Positions 5,467-8,361 of a DNA stretch of 8,361 nucleotides are shown here, piece after piece. The notes beneath the pieces are model-generated. The model saw nothing but the letters and a program-made list of their open reading frames with translations. It was not told the origin of the DNA and made no database searches. Each line of letters begins with the position of its first letter. Within the stretch, counting starts at the first letter, position 1. Origin of the DNA: Pseudomonadota bacterium (GTDB lineage Bacteria; Pseudomonadota; Alphaproteobacteria; Micropepsales; Micropepsaceae); contig JAKBAU010000151.1 of NCBI GenBank assembly GCA_021808875.1, forward strand, positions 1 to 8,361. Reading direction: 5' to 3'. A program made the translations under genes and the position numbers.

Positions 5467-6720
5467 TCAGTCTGGTGCTCTGTCCTTGGGCAGGCTTCGC
5501 CGCAGCGTAAATGGGTCAAACCCGCATTGGGCCAGTGCCACCCATGCCAGCGCGCCCAGATGCGGCAGATGGAAGTATACCCGTGACTTGGACGGATCGG
5601 TGGAAAGACCAAAGCCGGTTACCAGCGAGCCGCTCGCGGTTGCGTAGTAGCTGCCGTCGGGAGCGCGAGCCCGGGCAAGCACACGCAGCAAGGCGCGGGC
5701 CCGTGTCTGTTGCCCCGAAAGCCGACGATAAAGGGCAAGCTGCGCCGTTCCCTCCGTCCACACACCCTTGGCCGCAACGCTGTAAGTGATCCCTCCGTCA
5801 TCTCGCAGGCGACGCAAAATCCCGTGCAGTTTCGGTCCATAGTGATGCGCGAAGCCAGCGATTGCCAGAAGCGGAAACAGCTGCGCATCCGTGGCGACAA
5901 GATGGTCAAGCTCATGGGCCTGCAGCCCCGTGCCGGCGGCAAAGCAGCCACAGCCGGGCTGCCACATCGTCTGCACAAAGCGGCGCGCACGGAGCGCCCA
6001 ATGCTGCCAGCTGGCCGCGCCTGCCGCCGCCGCAAGACGCTGATAGGCCGCTGCCAGGTCCGCGTTGTGTTCGGTCGACTTCCAGGCGCTGATCTGTGGG
6101 TTGGGTTCATCGCCAAAGGTGCCACCCCTGAAGCCAGCCGGCGCACCGGCACCATAGGAATGCGTGAGGTAGCGCGCGAGACGCCTGGCACCAGCAAGAT
6201 ATCTGCGACCAAGACCTGCCCGGTAGCAGGCCACAAGCGCGAGCATGGCGAAGGCCTGATTGCCGCTGTCGCTTCCCACCTGATAGGCGTCCTCCACCCA
6301 TCTTTGTTCCTTCCCATCCCACCAACCCGGCAGCTTGACCGGGACTTCGCGCACGGGTCCGGCGACATAGGCATTGCGCAGCCGCCCATCATGCCAGAAG
6401 CGATCATGCGCCTGGGCGATCAGAATGGCCGCGCCAATGCGCCCGGCCAGACCAGGCTGTCCGCAGCCGATGAGTGCAAGCGCAGCGATCGCGTTGTCAT
6501 AGAGATAGGCCGCGTTCTTGAGCTGGACTGCGCTGGCTGTGGGATAGCTCGCAAGAAATACCGGACCAGGCTTCTGCTGTGCCATCATCCTTGTGAGCGC
6601 CATGCAGGCCGGTGATGTGGCCCCGAAGGCCGCCAGGGGCCCAAGCGCGATCAGCGCAGCAAACCCGCAGGCAAGCTTGCGCCAGACCCATCCTCTCGCT
6701 GCGTCTGCCTGATCTGCCAT
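5467..6720 (-). CDS. Secreted six-hairpin glycosidase-like protein of unknown activity
   Basis: I do not recognise a named family. From the ATG at 6718-6720 (417 residues) it starts with a signal peptide: basic end up to WRK, hydrophobic stretch ACGFAALIALGPLAAF, likely cleavage near AFGA at about residue 33, so it is exported. The rest is a series of helical pairs with conserved-looking acidic and aromatic clusters: AAYLYDNAIAALAL (70-83), QVGSDSGNQAFAML (147-160), WKSTEHNADL (213-222) and GVWTEGTAQLALYRRL (319-334). This pattern is typical of (alpha/alpha)6-toroid sugar-active proteins; D75, E217 and E323 are candidate catalytic acids by position only. GGGG (6728-6731) seven bases upstream supports this start; in-frame starts at 6726, 6735 and 6744 (GTG) are alternatives. 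It lies 51 bases after the macro-domain gene, same strand, likely same operon. A carbohydrate hydrolase, lyase or epimerase role is inference. Confidence 0.7.
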   Translation of the reverse strand: MADQADAARGWVWRKLACGFAALIALGPLAAFGATSPACMALTRMMAQQKPGPVFLASYPTASAVQLKNAAYLYDNAIAALALIGCGQPGLAGRIGAAILIAQAHDRFWHDGRLRNAYVAGPVREVPVKLPGWWDGKEQRWVEDAYQVGSDSGNQAFAMLALVACYRAGLGRRYLAGARRLARYLTHSYGAGAPAGFRGGTFGDEPNPQISAWKSTEHNADLAAAYQRLAAAAGAASWQHWALRARRFVQTMWQPGCGCFAAGTGLQAHELDHLVATDAQLFPLLAIAGFAHHYGPKLHGILRRLRDDGGITYSVAAKGVWTEGTAQLALYRRLSGQQTRARALLRVLARARAPDGSYYATASGSLVTGFGLSTDPSKSRVYFHLPHLGALAWVALAQCGFDPFTLRRSLPKDRAPD

Positions 6721-6771
6721 CACCATGCCCCACATTTTCCGCACTGAGCGGCCACGCCGGCGGCAAACAGT

Positions 6772-7287
6772 CTAAGCTGCCAAACCGTCGATCAACGCCT
6801 GATAGCGCTGGCAGTCTGCGTCACGAAAACAGCAGGACACCTCGCGCACGAGCCGTTCGTACACCCGCAGCGCTGACACCACCGCAGTAAAGGCAATCTG
6901 TACCGCGTGCGCCGCAGGCCAGCCGTAAATCCCGGTACCCAAGGCCGGAAACGCGACCTCTTCAAACCGATAGTCCCGCGCCCGAGCGTTGTGATCGCAA
7001 TCGGCCAACAGCAAATCATCTGCGGGGCGAGCCGCATAAACGGGCGCCGCGGTCTGAACCACATAGCGCGCCGCCAACCTGAACCCCGGGGTGATCACTG
7101 CGGAAGGCGTGGGACAGCCGCCGATGACCGCTGTGGCACGCGTGAGTTCAGGCCCCGCCGCCCGCCTGATCGCACCATCCACATCTGCCCCAGGCGCCAG
7201 CGTTTCAGGGGCCGCGTTGACGATCGCATCCACATCCAGACCTGAGATATCGGCGGTGATCGCGCGCAGGCGCTGCGCCAGGCCCAT
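6772..7287 (-). CDS. Macro-domain protein (MacroD/YmdB-like, altered active-site loop)
   Basis: Macro domains bind ADP-ribose, and the MacroD/YmdB branch removes acetyl or ADP-ribosyl groups. The 171-residue protein (from ATG at 7285-7287) is a single macro domain: DVDAIVNAAP (18-27), VDGAIRRAAG (36-45), ITPGFRLAARYVVQTAAP (65-82) and FPALGTGIYGWP (113-124). Aligned without gaps to the NAANxxLxGGGGVDGAIH loop, the second Asn is replaced by Pro (P27), the GGGG by PGAD (32-35) and the His after GAI by Arg (R41), while N24 and D37 remain. Ligand binding may persist but hydrolysis could be weakened or changed. The start overlaps the nudC stop (TGATG) and has no Shine-Dalgarno, indicating translational coupling; a TTG six codons upstream is less likely. 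The partner gene nudC also handles NAD-derived nucleotides. The fold call is secure; the activity is not. Confidence 0.85.
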   Translation of the reverse strand: MGLAQRLRAITADISGLDVDAIVNAAPETLAPGADVDGAIRRAAGPELTRATAVIGGCPTPSAVITPGFRLAARYVVQTAAPVYAARPADDLLLADCDHNARARDYRFEEVAFPALGTGIYGWPAAHAVQIAFTAVVSALRVYERLVREVSCCFRDADCQRYQALIDGLAA

Positions 7288-8207
7288 CAGCTGGCAAAGG
7301 CCCAATCGCGCAGCAGATGATGCGCAATAGCCATCGGCGGCGGCAGGAACAGTCCCTCGCGCCGTCCGCCACTGAGCAGCGCGCGCACCTCTTCGCGCTC
7401 CAGCCAGCGTGCTTCGGCCAGTTCGTCGTCACCAAGGCAGATCTTTTCGCTCTGGGCCTCGGCAAGACAGCCGATCATCAGCGACGACGGAAACGCCCAG
7501 GGCTGACTGGCATGATAGCGCACCTTTCCCACCTGGATCCCAGCCTCCTCGAAGATTTCCCGACGGACACCTTCCTCAATGGTCTCCCCCGGCTCGAGAA
7601 ATCCCGCCAGCGCCGAAAACATGCCCGGCGGGAATTGACGGCCACGCCCAACCAGACAGCGTTCGCCAAGACTGGCCAGCATGATCACCACCGGATCGGT
7701 GCGCGGAAAATGATCGGCACTGCATTGGCCGCAACGACGACGCCAGCCGCCATCCACCGGTTTGGTCGGAGCCCCGCAGCGCGCACAAAAGCCATGACGC
7801 TGGTGCCAGTCGATCATGGCTTTGGCGGTACCACAGATGGCAAGCTCCTCAGGCGGAAGCTCACCGCGCAGCGCCAGTGCACGCAGCTCGACAAATTCGC
7901 CAAGCCCGGCCAGAGGCCCCTGTTCCCGCGGATCCTGCGCAGCCGAAACGTCGAGGGCAAAAAGCGGGCTCTGGCCATCGAGACCCAGAAACACCCGCGG
8001 CGCCTCGGACCCGGCCAGATCCTGCGCCACCCTTGGAATGACAAAGCCGGCCTGTTGCGGACCCCGCGAGGCCCCCACGACGAGCGGCCGCAACTGCCAG
8101 AGCGGCAATACGCGGGCCCCCGGATGGATCCACTGCTCGGCCAGCCAGGCCGGGTCCGCGCGCCGGAGACTGACCCGGTCAAGGGTATTTCCAGAAAAGG
8201 CAATCAT
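7287..8207 (-). CDS. nudC: NADH pyrophosphatase / NAD-cap hydrolase (NudC family Nudix)
   Basis: Hydrolyses NAD(H) to NMN(H) and AMP, and in E. coli removes NAD caps from RNA; cytoplasmic. The 306-residue product has the NudC order: N-terminal domain, a four-cysteine zinc ribbon (C141, C144, C159, C162), then the Nudix domain. The Nudix box GX5EX7REUXEEXGU is complete at 202-224 (GFLEPGE...REIFEEAGI), followed by the NudC-specific SQPWAFPSS (234-242), where the usual form has Pro in place of Ala. The start ATG at 8205-8207 is chosen because GAGGA (8216-8220) lies eight bases upstream and homologues begin near MIAFSGNTLDR. In-frame ATGs at 8222 and further upstream lack such a site and would add up to 30 unconserved residues. 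The first gene of a minus-strand operon with the macro-domain gene and the secreted protein. Confidence 0.93.
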   Translation of the reverse strand: MIAFSGNTLDRVSLRRADPAWLAEQWIHPGARVLPLWQLRPLVVGASRGPQQAGFVIPRVAQDLAGSEAPRVFLGLDGQSPLFALDVSAAQDPREQGPLAGLGEFVELRALALRGELPPEELAICGTAKAMIDWHQRHGFCARCGAPTKPVDGGWRRRCGQCSADHFPRTDPVVIMLASLGERCLVGRGRQFPPGMFSALAGFLEPGETIEEGVRREIFEEAGIQVGKVRYHASQPWAFPSSLMIGCLAEAQSEKICLGDDELAEARWLEREEVRALLSGGRREGLFLPPPMAIAHHLLRDWAFAS

Positions 8208-8274
8208 GGGGATAGTCCTCATGTGACAGCGCTGAGCGTCGCATTCGCCCGCGTCCCATGCTAGTGGCAGCCCC
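8208..8274. promoter_or_regulatory. Short divergent intergenic region upstream of nudC
   Basis: Sixty-seven bases between the nudC start and the start of the rightward partial gene. It holds GAGGA (8216-8220), the Shine-Dalgarno that decides the nudC start, and the palindrome CAGCGCTG (8227-8234). No convincing -35/-10 pair is visible on either strand, so promoters may extend into the coding ends. Confidence 0.35.
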
Positions 8275-8361
8275 ATGATGGCAGTTCTGATCCTCATTTT
8301 CTCCGGCCTTACGCTTTTCGCCGCGGGCTTTGTCGTCGTTCCTATCCTCTTGCGTTCAGCT
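8275..8361 (+). CDS. N-terminal fragment of a membrane protein (runs off window)
   Basis: From ATG at 8275 the frame stays open for 29 codons to the window edge. The residues are strongly hydrophobic (MMAVLILIFSGLTLFAAGFV onward), forming one membrane helix or a signal anchor over about residues 3-25, followed by a basic residue. A second ATG at 8278 is an equally possible start, and no strong Shine-Dalgarno is visible. It is divergent from nudC. With only the first helix in view the family cannot be named. Confidence 0.5.
   Translation, partial: MMAVLILIFSGLTLFAAGFVVVPILLRSA

Noticed and set aside
4971..5612. Minus-strand open frame opposite pheA
   Set aside because: It covers the ACT domain of pheA in antisense and crosses the pheA/next-gene border; no supporting motif.
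5710..6615. Plus-strand open frame (301 codons) opposite the secreted glycosidase-like gene
   Set aside because: The minus-strand frame has a signal peptide and conserved-looking motifs; the opposite frame is Arg/Lys-rich with no fold signature or Shine-Dalgarno.
7317..8264. Long plus-strand open frame (315 codons) opposite nudC
   Set aside because: It mirrors a gene with a complete NudC zinc ribbon and Nudix box; its translation is rich in Arg, His and Pro without domain features, as expected for an antisense frame in GC-rich DNA.
8208..8297. Longer nudC reading from 8297
   Set aside because: The added residues would overlap the divergent gene start and the Shine-Dalgarno GAGGA, which clearly serves the ATG at 8207.

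Overview
The window is chromosomal DNA from a fairly GC-rich alphaproteobacterium. The evidence is a ChpT histidine phosphotransferase (the intermediate of the CckA-ChpT-CtrA phosphorelay, essentially restricted to this class), a perfect CtrA-type TTAA-N7-TTAA box upstream of it, a CycM-like membrane-anchored cytochrome c, and an alphaproteobacterial-type prephenate dehydratase. KdsB implies Kdo-containing lipopolysaccharide. I cannot name the genus from sequence alone. Nine complete genes and one gene fragment at the right edge fill almost the whole window. There is no gene-free stretch over 300 bases, and I see no tRNA, rRNA, CRISPR array, insertion sequence or phage gene.

Layout. Positions 2-3668 carry five genes, all on the minus strand, transcribed from right to left: cytochrome c (CycM-like), ghrA-like 2-hydroxyacid dehydrogenase, chpT, a single-domain CheY-like receiver, and cheR. 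A strong hairpin follows the cytochrome gene. A CtrA box and possible -10 elements sit just before chpT, so chpT, the receiver and cheR probably form their own signalling operon. A 193-base divergent region (3669-3861) separates this block from kdsB-pheA on the plus strand (3862-5462), which overlap by ATGA. pheA meets the next block tail to tail with only 4 bases between stop codons. Positions 5467-8207 are a second minus-strand operon: nudC, a macro-domain protein whose start codon overlaps the nudC stop (TGATG), and a secreted protein with a predicted all-helical, six-hairpin glycosidase-like fold. At the right edge a membrane protein starts on the plus strand, divergent from nudC, and runs off the window.

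How the genes fit together. The chpT-receiver-cheR group ties the cell-cycle phosphorelay to chemotaxis-type signalling, and the CtrA box suggests that the end product of the relay controls the gene for its own phosphotransferase. kdsB and pheA are housekeeping genes for LPS and phenylalanine. NudC (NAD(H) pyrophosphatase) and the macro protein (ADP-ribose-type ligand) both act on NAD-derived nucleotides and are translationally coupled. The macro protein has lost several residues of the usual catalytic loop, which makes this pair the least conventional part of the window.
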